The notes under the pieces are model-generated. The model was not told the origin of the DNA. It ran no database searches and saw nothing but the letters and a program-made list of their open reading frames with translations. 64,000 bases of DNA from Aestuariivirga sp. (GTDB taxonomy: Bacteria; Pseudomonadota; Alphaproteobacteria; Rhizobiales; Aestuariivirgaceae), in contig JAUXUN010000070.1 of assembly GCA_030680855.1 (NCBI GenBank), positions 1 through 64,000 of the forward strand, read 5' to 3'. Made by a program: the position numbers and the translations under genes. This document shows, in pieces, positions 42,704-52,814 of the stretch; the first letter of the stretch is position 1; every line of letters begins with the position of its first letter.

Positions 42704-43684
42704 TCAATAGATCGACTTCGCCGCCTCGATGAACGTCACCAAAATCCCCGGCTTCACCAGCTTTGCCAGCTCCGCCGCGTCCCAGTTGGTGAGCCGCACG
42801 CAGCCGTGCGATGCGGTTTTGGAGATCTTCGAGGGGTCCGGCGTTCCGTGAATGCCGTAGGTGGGTTCCGACAGGTCTATCCAGGTTCCTCCCACGGGGC
42901 CATTGGGGCCCAGCGGAATGGTGAGCTTTTCAGTATTTTCAGCCTGCTGGAAGTTGAGGTCCGGGTTGTAGGCGTAGGTGGGAAACTCCGCCACGCCCAT
43001 GACCTCATGGGTTCCTTTTGGCGAAGGGTTGGAATCGCTGCCGATTGTTGCGGGATAGACGATCACCGGGCGGTCGTTCTCGCCATAAACCACGATGCGT
43101 TCATTTGATTTGTCGGCGACAATGCGGGTGACCACAACCGGGGCCTGTTCGCCCGGATTGATGACGATGATGTTTTCCCCGATGATAAACCGGGCAAAGG
43201 GATTAAGCGCCATGAGAAAGTTCTGGTCCATATGAAACTTCTCGGCCAGCGCCTCGGCCCCTGAGGTGAATCCCAGCCACTCCATCTTGGCCATCTCGGC
43301 GTAATCGACGGGAATGCTCTCGACCATTTTCTCAAGGTCCTGCGCCGTGATGGTGTAGGTCACGGCAACAGGCTCCGGCGAACGCAGCCGTTCCCACAAA
43401 TCCGGTGTCATGATCCCGTCGACTTCAAGGCCGTTGATTTCCTGAAGCCCGCGGATTGCCCGGGTCACATTCTCGCCGGCAACGCCATCAATCACCCCGG
43501 GATTTGCCCCCGCCCGGTCAAGCAGCACCTGCAGCTTGACCGTGAGCGCGCTCACCCCTTCCGGCATGGCATCGATAAACTCCGCCGCGTTGATCTCATT
43601 GGAAGTGAGCGGGGTTTGGCCAAAACTGCTCGGGGAAGCGGGGAAGGATAGAGCCAAAAGACTGAAAGCGGTGAATTTTTTCAT
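42704..43684 (-). CDS. L,D-transpeptidase with peptidoglycan-binding domain
   Basis: 326 residues. A signal peptide (MKKFTAFSLLALSFPASPSSFG) leads to a PG_binding_1 domain (about 45-100, RAIRGLQEINGLEVDGIMTP), a LysM-like segment (about 140-190) and the YkuD catalytic domain, ending in SHGCVRL with the nucleophile Cys295. It forms 3-3 cross-links in the periplasmic peptidoglycan or anchors proteins to it. It is a single core gene, downstream of and convergent with sduA. Confidence 0.93.
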   Translation of the reverse strand: MKKFTAFSLLALSFPASPSSFGQTPLTSNEINAAEFIDAMPEGVSALTVKLQVLLDRAGANPGVIDGVAGENVTRAIRGLQEINGLEVDGIMTPDLWERLRSPEPVAVTYTITAQDLEKMVESIPVDYAEMAKMEWLGFTSGAEALAEKFHMDQNFLMALNPFARFIIGENIIVINPGEQAPVVVTRIVADKSNERIVVYGENDRPVIVYPATIGSDSNPSPKGTHEVMGVAEFPTYAYNPDLNFQQAENTEKLTIPLGPNGPVGGTWIDLSEPTYGIHGTPDPSKISKTASHGCVRLTNWDAAELAKLVKPGILVTFIEAAKSIY

Positions 43685-43825
43685 GTCTATCAGCGGGATA
43701 GGGCGGATTTTGTTCCGCCCCTTCGCCTTGCGAGAATCCAGACAATTTTAGCGAAATTGGCAAACGCAAATTCAGGTTTCACTTCTAGGCTAGCCACTAT
43801 TGCGAGTTCCGGGGCCGGTTAGCCA

Positions 43826-44251
43826 ATGCAGAATGACCTTCACCGCGTTGAACAGCGCCGCTCCCCGCGCCGCGCGGCACTTATGCAGGCCTCGATTTTT
43901 CACCCGCTCCAGACCGAACACCTGAACTGCACCGTGCGCGACATATCGCAGGACGGGGCCCTGGTGGAATTTCCCTATACAAAGGATTTGCCGTCCCTGT
44001 TCTGGCTGCGCCTCGATGGCGAAGCCACGCTCCGCCTGTGCACCATCGCCTGGCACGGCGAGCGTAAGTTGGGCGTGGAGTTCAGCGAGCAGATCATGGA
44101 ACGCCGCCGCACCGAACGCTGGACGCAGGCGCGCGCCGCCTGGCACACCCCGCGCCCGCCGCGGCAGAGCCCGGTAATTGATGCCGCCAACCCTGCGCCC
44201 ATCCAATGGAGCGCTTCCCTGGTTTGCCTGAGGACAAATCACGCCGATTAA
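43826..44251 (+). CDS. PilZ-domain protein (c-di-GMP receptor)
   Basis: 141 residues from ATG 43826. RRSPRR at residues 11-16 and DISQDGALVE around 40-49 are the two c-di-GMP contacts of PilZ (RxxxR and D/NxSxxG). It has no other domain, and the last 40 residues look disordered. It probably relays c-di-GMP levels to an unknown partner. It is a lone gene convergent with the Popeye-like protein. Confidence 0.85.
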   Translation: MQNDLHRVEQRRSPRRAALMQASIFHPLQTEHLNCTVRDISQDGALVEFPYTKDLPSLFWLRLDGEATLRLCTIAWHGERKLGVEFSEQIMERRRTERWTQARAAWHTPRPPRQSPVIDAANPAPIQWSASLVCLRTNHAD

Positions 44252-44313
44252 CTGCTGCTTCGCCCTCTCCCATTCGCTGCGCTCACGGGCGAAGGCGACA
44301 ATCATTTGACACT

Positions 44314-45072
44314 TCACCCTCCCTTCTTCGCCGGTTTTGGTTTGCGCGGCGGAGCACTTTTGCTCTTGGCCGGGACTTTCAGAGTATCACCTGTAATGTC
44401 GGTGAGCACGCCGGCCTGGGCGACTTTCTCCGCCAGCTTCCGGTTCATGGCGGCACTGAGCGCCGTGCGCAGCGCCGGGTGGCCGTTGAGGACCGCATGC
44501 AGCGCCTTTGAGTCCCACACGCAGTAATGGCAGCCGGGTTCCAACGTCACCGTTGCGGTGGCGGGCCGCGCCAGCAGAAAGGCGATTTCGCCGATGAATG
44601 TCTTGCCATCGGAAACCGTCCGGTGCCCGCCCTTGCTGATCGTTATTTTGCCATCGATGATAAAATAAAGTTCGTTCGACGGCTCATTCTCCCGCGTGAC
44701 GACAAGCGGCGACGCCAGCACTTCCTGCCTGCCGGCTTTCAGCAGCTTGCGGAACTGGCCGGGCGTCAGATCCCCCAGCAGGTCAAACAGCTTGCGCTCT
44801 TCGGCCCGCAGGCTGAACTGCACCTCGTCAAGGAAGATGAGCCAGATCATCGCCACATTGGCGATGGCGAACATGGCGCTCCAGAATATCCCGCCCCACA
44901 GCGGCTGGTCCGGGGCGAAATAGAAATACAGCATGTAGAGAAGGTCGCCCAGCAGCACCAACCCGCGCAGGATGAACTGGTCGCGCGACAGGAAGCCGAG
45001 CAGAAACAAAAGTGCGGCCAGATGCACGAGGTTCTGGCTGACAAACAGTTGCTCGAAAATGCCCGATGACAC
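44314..45072 (-). CDS. Three-helix membrane protein with cyclic-nucleotide-binding domain (Popeye-like)
   Basis: 252 residues if started at GTG 45072 (AGGGG seven bases upstream); no ATG fits because the preceding gene ends at 45141. Three membrane helices (LVHLAALLFLLGFL, LVLLGDLLYMLYFYF, IFWSAMFAIANVAMIWLIFL) precede a cNMP-binding fold (NELYFIIDGKITISKGG, IGEIAFLLARPATATVT). The order and the linker FSLRAEERKLFDLLGDLTPG are those of Popeye-domain proteins. A Lys/Pro-rich tail closes it. The ligand may be cAMP. It follows the ankyrin-cytochrome c gene by 68 bases on the same strand. Confidence 0.8.
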   Translation of the reverse strand: MSSGIFEQLFVSQNLVHLAALLFLLGFLSRDQFILRGLVLLGDLLYMLYFYFAPDQPLWGGIFWSAMFAIANVAMIWLIFLDEVQFSLRAEERKLFDLLGDLTPGQFRKLLKAGRQEVLASPLVVTRENEPSNELYFIIDGKITISKGGHRTVSDGKTFIGEIAFLLARPATATVTLEPGCHYCVWDSKALHAVLNGHPALRTALSAAMNRKLAEKVAQAGVLTDITGDTLKVPAKSKSAPPRKPKPAKKGG

Positions 45073-45140
45073 GCGCGCGGCCCCTGAACCAATGGCGGAA
45101 GATGAGACTGGCGCGTTGGAGGCGGCTTGTCCAGAGGGGC

Positions 45141-46037
45141 CTATGGCAGCGGAACAGGCGTGTCGCCGAGAGTGCGCAGATAAGCGATCAAATCCGCGCG
45201 CGTACTGTCGTCCGGGATACCGGGCACTTCCATAAGCCCGCCGGGTTTGGTGAAGGTGGGGCCATAGAGATATGTATTCAGGTCCTCGTAGGTCCATATC
45301 CCACCCCAGTCCCGCAATACCTTGGAATAGGAGGCGTCTGTCATCGAGGCCTTTTCACGGCCAACGACGCCCCAGAGGTTTGGTTTGTGATTTCGGGCCT
45401 TATTTGGTCCGCCGAAATGGCAACGGGTGCAATTCTCATTGAAAAAAATCCGGCCTTTTTCAGGATCAGCAGCCGCCAGTTTGGCGGTGATCGATTCTGG
45501 CTTGGGCAGGACCACGCCATGCGCCATCAGATAATCAGCCACCTCGGCATATCCGTAACGTATGGCAAGGTGAATGGGCGTCCGGGTATCGTAATCATAG
45601 GTTGGCGCATTGACATCCGCACCCGCCTCGACAAGCACCTTGACGCAGCCAAGACAGCCATATTTTGCGGCGACATGAAGCACACTCTCGCCATGAAAAG
45701 TCGAGTTGGGATTGGCCCCATGCGCCAGAAGCAGCGTCATGAGATCGACACGGAGCTTGCCCGCCGCGATCGTCAAGAGGTCGCCCCAGTAGTTCGACCC
45801 GACGGTGACGTCGGCGCCGCGCTCAACAAGCAGCTTTGCCGCCGCAAGGTGCCCTCTCCTGACCGCAAAATAGAGCGGCGTTCCGCCCCCATCGTCCGCA
45901 TTGATATCGGCGCCCGTTTCCAGGGCGGCGGCGATGCCCGCAACGTCGTCCGCCTTTGCCGCGTCATGAATGGGGGCGGCGAACGACATCGACGGTCCCG
46001 TACAGATTATCAGGATGAGGAGCAAAAACCTGCGCAT
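45141..46037 (-). CDS. Exported ankyrin-repeat and cytochrome c fusion
   Basis: 298 residues from ATG 46037 with GGGAG seven bases upstream. A signal peptide (MRRFLLLILIICTG...FA) is followed by about four ankyrin repeats (22-175; for example GGTPLYFAVRRGHLAAAKLL) and a c-type cytochrome domain with heme motif Cys203-x2-Cys206-His207 and a likely Met ligand in GGLMEVPG. Both should work in the periplasm. Ankyrin repeats joined to a cytochrome c are rare; the ankyrin part may dock the heme domain to a redox partner. Confidence 0.88.
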   Translation of the reverse strand: MRRFLLLILIICTGPSMSFAAPIHDAAKADDVAGIAAALETGADINADDGGGTPLYFAVRRGHLAAAKLLVERGADVTVGSNYWGDLLTIAAGKLRVDLMTLLLAHGANPNSTFHGESVLHVAAKYGCLGCVKVLVEAGADVNAPTYDYDTRTPIHLAIRYGYAEVADYLMAHGVVLPKPESITAKLAAADPEKGRIFFNENCTRCHFGGPNKARNHKPNLWGVVGREKASMTDASYSKVLRDWGGIWTYEDLNTYLYGPTFTKPGGLMEVPGIPDDSTRADLIAYLRTLGDTPVPLP

Positions 46038-46421
46038 CGAACATCTCCCTGACAAGTCAAAGGGTGAGGCACGGCACTTCTTGATTGGAGGTATACAACA
46101 TTCGCCGGATGACCGGTTTGTTGCGGCCCAGATTGGCGCGAATGGCAGTTTTTGGCAAGATCGGAAAGGAGAAGCTGACACAAGCCAAGACGGCAAAGCT
46201 TACAGGCACGGCGCAACCCGACCTTTAGAACCTCCTGCGCGGGCGTTTACGCGACTTCTCCATCGAACGCCTGATGCTCACGGCATTTGGGAGAGATGTG
46301 GAAGTGGTGGTGCGCCCTGCCCCACGCTCAAGGAAACAGGGCGGGATCAGGTTCAAGAGGGTGGCGGCGTGAGGGGCCGTGAATAGAAACACTGTCACCG
46401 CAATTCCTAGACGTCTACCAG
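46038..46421. other. 384-base intergenic region, no gene recognised
   Basis: Short frames only, none supported. The promoter of the ankyrin-cytochrome gene must be in the left part; the right part becomes AT-rich where the defence pair begins. Confidence 0.4.
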
Positions 46422-47180
46422 TCAGTCAAACTTCAATTTGTTCATGACACGGTTTTTCTCAATACTCTCAATATAAGCGCGCATATCGATCATAGCCACG
46501 GTACCGAGCTCCTGTAGAATGCTAATCAGTTCAAGAAGAAACAAAGTAACTGCCTTCGGCGTTACGGTAGTTTGATATTTCGATTGGTTAGCAAATCTAA
46601 AAATTCCATCTTTCGCAGCGCAGCCAAGGTCAAGCAGATTATTGTAATCTTTTCCTGTATTGAGGCAATTTAGGAGTGATTCTCCTAGTGGTGGCCTCCA
46701 GCCAGATTTGTCAGCAAGAATCCCACCAACGATTCGAAAGGGTTGCTTAGAAGGCAAGGTGCCACCCACCGTTGGAACAGACCGAGTGGTGCGTACCAAT
46801 TTTCGAACTGAGGCAACCTTTTCCCGCGCGTATTTGACTGTTTGCGCGTCCAATTTTGGTTTAACCTCGAATACTGCGTAAACACTCTCCATAGGAACAA
46901 TAACAGCTTTTTTGAAAGTGAAAACGAGAGGCGTGTAGAATCGGTCGATAATCAAAACATCAATTTGATCACTGTGATTGCCGTAACTGTCGATCACTTG
47001 CCCCTTCAACGCTTTATAACGCTCGGGTAAATACCGATTGAACAACTGATTCCAAACCTCTTCTGTAGCGTCCCCTTTCTCGACAGGATGCCCCAATGCC
47101 TTGCGGGCAGTTTTTAGTTCCTGCTGAACATTACCGTGCAACTCTTCGAAAATATTCTGAAGATTCAATTCACTTGTCAT
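46422..47180 (-). CDS. DUF6602-type protein, possible nuclease effector
   Basis: 252 residues. DQIDVLIIDR (71-80) and SVYAVFEVKPKL (99-110) place Asp74, Glu105 and Lys107 in the order of a PD-(D/E)xK nuclease (D...ExK), preceded by helices that carry LPERYKALKGQVIDSYG. I associate this layout with DUF6602. Its ATG overlaps the stop of the nucleotidyltransferase gene by four bases, so they form a two-gene operon, most simply a CBASS-like sensor-effector pair. AT-rich codons mark both as acquired. That it cleaves nucleic acid is inference. Confidence 0.72.
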   Translation of the reverse strand: MTSELNLQNIFEELHGNVQQELKTARKALGHPVEKGDATEEVWNQLFNRYLPERYKALKGQVIDSYGNHSDQIDVLIIDRFYTPLVFTFKKAVIVPMESVYAVFEVKPKLDAQTVKYAREKVASVRKLVRTTRSVPTVGGTLPSKQPFRIVGGILADKSGWRPPLGESLLNCLNTGKDYNNLLDLGCAAKDGIFRFANQSKYQTTVTPKAVTLFLLELISILQELGTVAMIDMRAYIESIEKNRVMNKLKFD

Positions 47181-47920
47181 TTTACCACGTCAACCCAAAA
47201 TTGCTTATTTCTGGCCACTCCAGCCAGTTTTGCGAGGTGTTTCTTTTGATCCACAGTCAAGTCATCAGACACTACGTTTTCAGAGTTAGATGGATCTAGG
47301 CATCTAATAGATACTACATTGTCTCGCACGTAATCAAAACATGCGGAAACGTTGCGCGATAAGCTGCCGATAGGACGATTTTCGCACGCCTCCATGGTTA
47401 GTAGCTCAAGAAGAAATGATGGGGTAAACACGGCGTTTTGTTTTGCCCAAACCTTCATTACAATTATTTCTTCTTGTCGACCAGAGTTGGTAACGTTTCT
47501 TATATGAGTGCCAACATTTGTCTTTGTCCAAGTGCCAGCACGATTCTTGAAGAGACTATGGTCTGAAGTAAGGTTGTTCTGTCTCTTCGCTGGAACCACA
47601 TCAACAGAGTAACCACCAACATTAACTCCTATTGATACGTTTTGTTTGCGCGGAACAAAGCCGTCGCTCTTAAATCGATTGAATAGTGTCTCATAAACTT
47701 CTTTAAGAGTGTTGGGCGTGGATTGTGACAAGGAAACAAAAAAGTCGATGTCTGTTGACCCACGAATGGCAGTTCCTTTTGCAAATGAGCCACTCGGTGC
47801 AACACTCTCGATGTATTGCCCACCCCAAGTAATTAGAGATGGAAGCAAGACATCTCGAGCACTGCGAACCGGAGATAATGTTCCAGTGTCAACACGATAC
47901 CTTTGGACCAGTCGCCTCAA
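47177..47920 (-). CDS. CD-NTase-like nucleotidyltransferase
   Basis: 247 residues as drawn from TTG 47920; homologous-looking sequence continues upstream (VDPADEYLRRLVQRY) with no ATG or GTG before the leuA stop, so the true start is uncertain. The active site is SGSFAKGTAIRGSTDIDFFV (Gly44-Ser45, Asp57, Asp59) with the third acid Asp107 in YSVDVVPA, as in cGAS/DncV-like enzymes and OAS-type folds. It would make a cyclic or linear oligonucleotide signal upon infection. The gene begins within 30 bases of the leuA stop. Confidence 0.8.
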   Translation of the reverse strand: MRRLVQRYRVDTGTLSPVRSARDVLLPSLITWGGQYIESVAPSGSFAKGTAIRGSTDIDFFVSLSQSTPNTLKEVYETLFNRFKSDGFVPRKQNVSIGVNVGGYSVDVVPAKRQNNLTSDHSLFKNRAGTWTKTNVGTHIRNVTNSGRQEEIIVMKVWAKQNAVFTPSFLLELLTMEACENRPIGSLSRNVSACFDYVRDNVVSIRCLDPSNSENVVSDDLTVDQKKHLAKLAGVARNKQFWVDVVK

Positions 47921-47949
47921 GTATTCGTCAGCTGGATCAACCAGTGAAT

Positions 47950-49638
<1,689 letters not shown>

Positions 49639-49701
49639 TTAGCTGTTGGGTTTGTTGTAAGTTCTTTTCCCCAAAGAGCCAAGGCAAAGCCCAGCCGGCC
49701 C

Positions 49702-49746
49702 TCAGGGGGAGCTAAGAAGGAGGAGCTGGTTCAGCTTGCGAGACAT
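49702..49746 (-). CDS. leuL: Leucine leader peptide of leuA
   Basis: A 14-codon frame, MSRKLNQLLLLSSP then TGA, with four leucine codons in a row (CTC CTC CTT CTT), ends 82 bases before the leuA ATG. Such leaders couple transcription or translation of leuA to charged tRNA-Leu. The ATG is six bases after a -10-like box, so the message is probably leaderless. I do not see a textbook terminator with a U-run between it and leuA. Confidence 0.75.
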   Translation of the reverse strand: MSRKLNQLLLLSSP

Positions 49747-49752
49747 GAGGCA

Positions 49753-49781
49753 TCCATAGACGATGAATAGTCAAAGCGCAA
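49753..49781 (-). promoter_or_regulatory. Sigma-70-type promoter of leuA
   Basis: On the minus strand TTGCGC (49776-49781) and TATGGA (49753-49758) are separated by 17 bases. The leader ATG begins seven bases after the -10 box, at the expected transcription start. Confidence 0.55.
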
Positions 49782-49895
49782 CACCTGTGGCTTTTACGCC
49801 GCATTAAGGATGTTTTTTTGGTCATCCAGAATCAGGCTAAGTTCGGTCATTATTGGCTGCGAGAAACGCCACATTCAGTTGGGGACCTGACCATT

Positions 49896-50138
49896 ATGAA
49901 GACCTTTATTCTTGCCGCATCATTGGCACTTGCCCTTTCGACATCTGCCTTGGCGGGGGAATGCCAGGACGATATCGAAAAAATTGATGCAGCACTCGCC
50001 GGCGGCGATGTCGGCCCCGACCAGCGCGCCCAGCTCGAAGACATGCGCAACCAGGCGGTTCAGCTCTGCGGCGCCGGCAACGAGGCGGAAGGCCTCGACG
50101 TCACCGCCGAAGCCAAGGCCATTCTGAATATCCAGTAG
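49896..50138 (+). CDS. Small exported protein of unknown function
   Basis: 80 residues from ATG 49896 (GGGGA ten bases upstream). MKTFILAASLALALSTSALA is a clear Sec signal peptide. The mature 60 residues are acidic, with two cysteines (GECQDD and VQLCGAG) that can form one disulfide, and helical heptads between. I do not know the family. It is divergent from leuA and convergent with the PhzF gene, two bases apart. Confidence 0.75.
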   Translation: MKTFILAASLALALSTSALAGECQDDIEKIDAALAGGDVGPDQRAQLEDMRNQAVQLCGAGNEAEGLDVTAEAKAILNIQ

Positions 50139-50140
50139 GC

Positions 50141-51052
50141 CTAAATCTCCAGCGTTCCCTGCATGACCTTCACGGCCTGCCCCGCCACGCGCACGGCTTT
50201 CAGCGCGCCGCCGGCCACATCCGCTTCAAGAAAGAGATCGGACGGGCGGCCCATCTCATAGCCCTGCTCCAACTGCCATTTGTGTGTGCCATCTTTCAGG
50301 GCTTCGGCTCTCAAAAGCTGGGCGGCCAATAGTGCCGTTGCCGAACCAGTAGCCGGGTCTTCCGGAATGCCGCCTGTGGGAGCAAACATGCGGGCGCGGA
50401 AGTTCGTCTTGGGATTGTCGCCGCCGCGCGTATAAACATAGGCCGCATCCACCCCGTCCATGGGCCTTATGAGGGCTGACCAATGGGGCTCGAGAATCCT
50501 GGATTTTTCCAGCGCGGCGCGCGACTTGACCGGCACAAAGAAAAAGCGCGGGCCGCCTTCCAGCGAAGCCAGCCCATGCGCCTCAAAACCAACGTCCTCG
50601 GCCACGAGATTGAGCGACCGCGCCGTCTCGGCAACGCCAGGAAGCGGCACGTCCGCGTGGAATGGCACAACCGGTGCTGTAAACTGCGCACGCGGATGAT
50701 CGCCAATGCGCGAGACTTTCACCGGCACCAGCCCTGCCCCCTCCTCCAGCCGGATTTCCGTTTCGAAACTGCAGCCCGACTTGTACTTCATTTCGGCCAA
50801 GAGCACGGCGCAGCCAACGGTGGGATGCCCGGCGAAAGACATTTCCCCGCCCGGAAAGAAAATCCGCACCTTCGCCGTATTAGCCGGATCCTCCGGCTTC
50901 ATCACGAAAATCGTTTCCGAGAGGTTGAATTCGCGGGTGATCGTCTGCATTTGCTCCGTAGACAGAGCATCAGCACCAAGCACAACCGCCAGCGGATTGC
51001 CGCCGAAGCGGCGGTTGGTAAAAACATCAAGCGTGTGGAATGCAAGCTGCAT
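50141..51052 (-). CDS. PhzF-family isomerase
   Basis: 303 residues. FTNRRFGGNPLAVVLGA at the N-terminus, the catalytic Glu in NLSETIFV near residue 46 and GGEMSFAGHPTVG near residue 75 are the diaminopimelate-epimerase-like fold landmarks of PhzF proteins; the second half repeats the fold and includes GIPEDPATGSATA. Without phenazine genes here it is presumably one of the many family members of unknown substrate. Single gene. Confidence 0.9.
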   Translation of the reverse strand: MQLAFHTLDVFTNRRFGGNPLAVVLGADALSTEQMQTITREFNLSETIFVMKPEDPANTAKVRIFFPGGEMSFAGHPTVGCAVLLAEMKYKSGCSFETEIRLEEGAGLVPVKVSRIGDHPRAQFTAPVVPFHADVPLPGVAETARSLNLVAEDVGFEAHGLASLEGGPRFFFVPVKSRAALEKSRILEPHWSALIRPMDGVDAAYVYTRGGDNPKTNFRARMFAPTGGIPEDPATGSATALLAAQLLRAEALKDGTHKWQLEQGYEMGRPSDLFLEADVAGGALKAVRVAGQAVKVMQGTLEI

Positions 51053-51115
51053 GGGGCGGAAACCTAAGTCTCCAAAAACCCTGCAGCAACAGTTTTATTG
51101 TCCCGATTGTCTCCC

Positions 51116-52768
51116 TTACGGGACAGCGCCCTCAGTGCGTGCCCCGGCCTTTACCTCAAAGTCCTTCTCGCCCAGAATTGCGCGGTCCGCCCCTTTCGCA
51201 ACCACATGGTAGGCGCCCGCTTTGAAGGCCTTGTTGACCGCGCCGCCATATTCCGTCGCGAGGTATTTCCGCTTGCCGGAAATATCCTTCTCCGCCGAAT
51301 ATACTTCGATGGTTGAATCAGCAGGCCCCGTGACCGCCAGATAGCCGCCGTCAAGGCTGACCTCGACTTTTGAAACAGCTCCCGCCGTGACCTCAACCGG
51401 GGCCGCGCCCTCGGCGTAATCTTTTTTGAAAATGATCAGATACTTGCCTGCTGGAACCTTGAACTGTGCTGTGGTGCCATAGGTGGTGGTGATCCACTCA
51501 TGCTTTCCGTCAGGACCGGGCTCGCCCTTGCGCAATTCAACCGCGGCACTGTCCGGCAACGCCGGCCCGCCCGCTGCAAACACCCCATTGGCTTCAATGG
51601 AACCGGCCCCCAGCGCCAATTTCTGTTCAGACAGCTTGCCCGCGGCAATCTCTATATCCTGCTCCACCTTCGCCGTACCCAGCGCAAGGCGAACCTTGTA
51701 GACGCCGGCATTGGCGAGGAAGGCGGTTTCCACCCCGTATTTCGTGGTGATCCATTGGCCCGAAGAATCCAGAAGCTCCCACGCCGCACCCGCATCGGTC
51801 ATGGGCGTAGTTTCATCCATCATGCCGGACAGCCGCAGGATGCCGGCATCGAGGCTGACATTGAGCTTCTCGACTTCGCCTGCATCGAGCGTCATCGGCA
51901 ATTCGACAGTGGCCACATCATCCGCCACCCGGACGATGAAATCGCCGGTGCGCGGCAAGTTGATCTTGATGTCCGTGCCATACTCGGTCTGAATCCACTG
52001 GCCCTTTTGGCCGTCCACCACATCGAAAAATTCCCAGGTGGCTGACTCATAGCCCTGGCTGAGTTCCACGCCCTCAGCCATCATCACATGGCCCAGCAGA
52101 TTGAATTCAGGTGCGGCGGGTTCAGGCGGAGGGGCTGGCACGGCCTCAACCGTCTTGGTCAACGCCGCTTCAAGTTCGCTGGCACTTTCCGCCGTGCTGT
52201 AGGTGCCGCCGGTATTCTCCGCGAGGCACTTCAACTGCGCAACCGCACCCTGGTTATCAAGGCCGAAGCCCACCGTATGTACCGTGAGATCAACCCCCAG
52301 CTTCTCAAGCTCTTCGGCGACAGCGCAAGGGTCAAGCCCGCAGGTTTCAATGCCATCTGACACCAGAATGACGCTGGCCTTGCGCTCGGTGTATTTCAGC
52401 GACTCCGCCGCCATCCGCACCGCCGCCGTCATCGGCGTCTTGCCCTTGGGATTGAGCGCCTTGACGGCGTTCATGTAATCACCCGCATCAAGTGCGCCCG
52501 GCTCGCGCAGCACTTCGATATCCTCGCAGGAGCCTTTCTCGCGGTGGCCATAGGCCACAAGACCCAACTCGTTCTCCGGCTTCCAGGCGCCGACAACTCG
52601 GCCCACGACATCTTTGGCGATTTCCATTTTTGCCGTGCCGTCGATCTGCCCCCACATGGAGCCCGAAGCATCCAGCACCAGGATCACCCGCGAGCCTTCC
52701 TCGGCCCGGGCCGGAACAATTGCAAGAATGAAAAGAAAAACAGCAAGCAAAACAGTGCGGAAATTCAT
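51116..52768 (-). CDS. Exported VWA-domain protein with four C-terminal repeats
   Basis: 550 residues from ATG 52768. A signal peptide (MNFRTVLLAVFLFILAIVPARA) precedes a von Willebrand A domain (about 26-200) with MIDAS motif LDASGSMWG, the Thr in TPMTAAV and SDGIETC. A proline linker (EAVPAPPPEPAAP) leads to four beta-sandwich repeats, each marked by W(I/Q)TTxYG-like motifs (QWIQTEYG, QWITTKYG, EWITTTYG, KYLATEYG). It probably binds a metal-dependent ligand at the cell surface or periplasm. Single gene. Confidence 0.85.
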   Translation of the reverse strand: MNFRTVLLAVFLFILAIVPARAEEGSRVILVLDASGSMWGQIDGTAKMEIAKDVVGRVVGAWKPENELGLVAYGHREKGSCEDIEVLREPGALDAGDYMNAVKALNPKGKTPMTAAVRMAAESLKYTERKASVILVSDGIETCGLDPCAVAEELEKLGVDLTVHTVGFGLDNQGAVAQLKCLAENTGGTYSTAESASELEAALTKTVEAVPAPPPEPAAPEFNLLGHVMMAEGVELSQGYESATWEFFDVVDGQKGQWIQTEYGTDIKINLPRTGDFIVRVADDVATVELPMTLDAGEVEKLNVSLDAGILRLSGMMDETTPMTDAGAAWELLDSSGQWITTKYGVETAFLANAGVYKVRLALGTAKVEQDIEIAAGKLSEQKLALGAGSIEANGVFAAGGPALPDSAAVELRKGEPGPDGKHEWITTTYGTTAQFKVPAGKYLIIFKKDYAEGAAPVEVTAGAVSKVEVSLDGGYLAVTGPADSTIEVYSAEKDISGKRKYLATEYGGAVNKAFKAGAYHVVAKGADRAILGEKDFEVKAGARTEGAVP

Positions 52769-52814
52769 GTCAGCGACTCCATTGCCCACTCGTGAGGCCA
52801 AGGTGGCAGATCGC

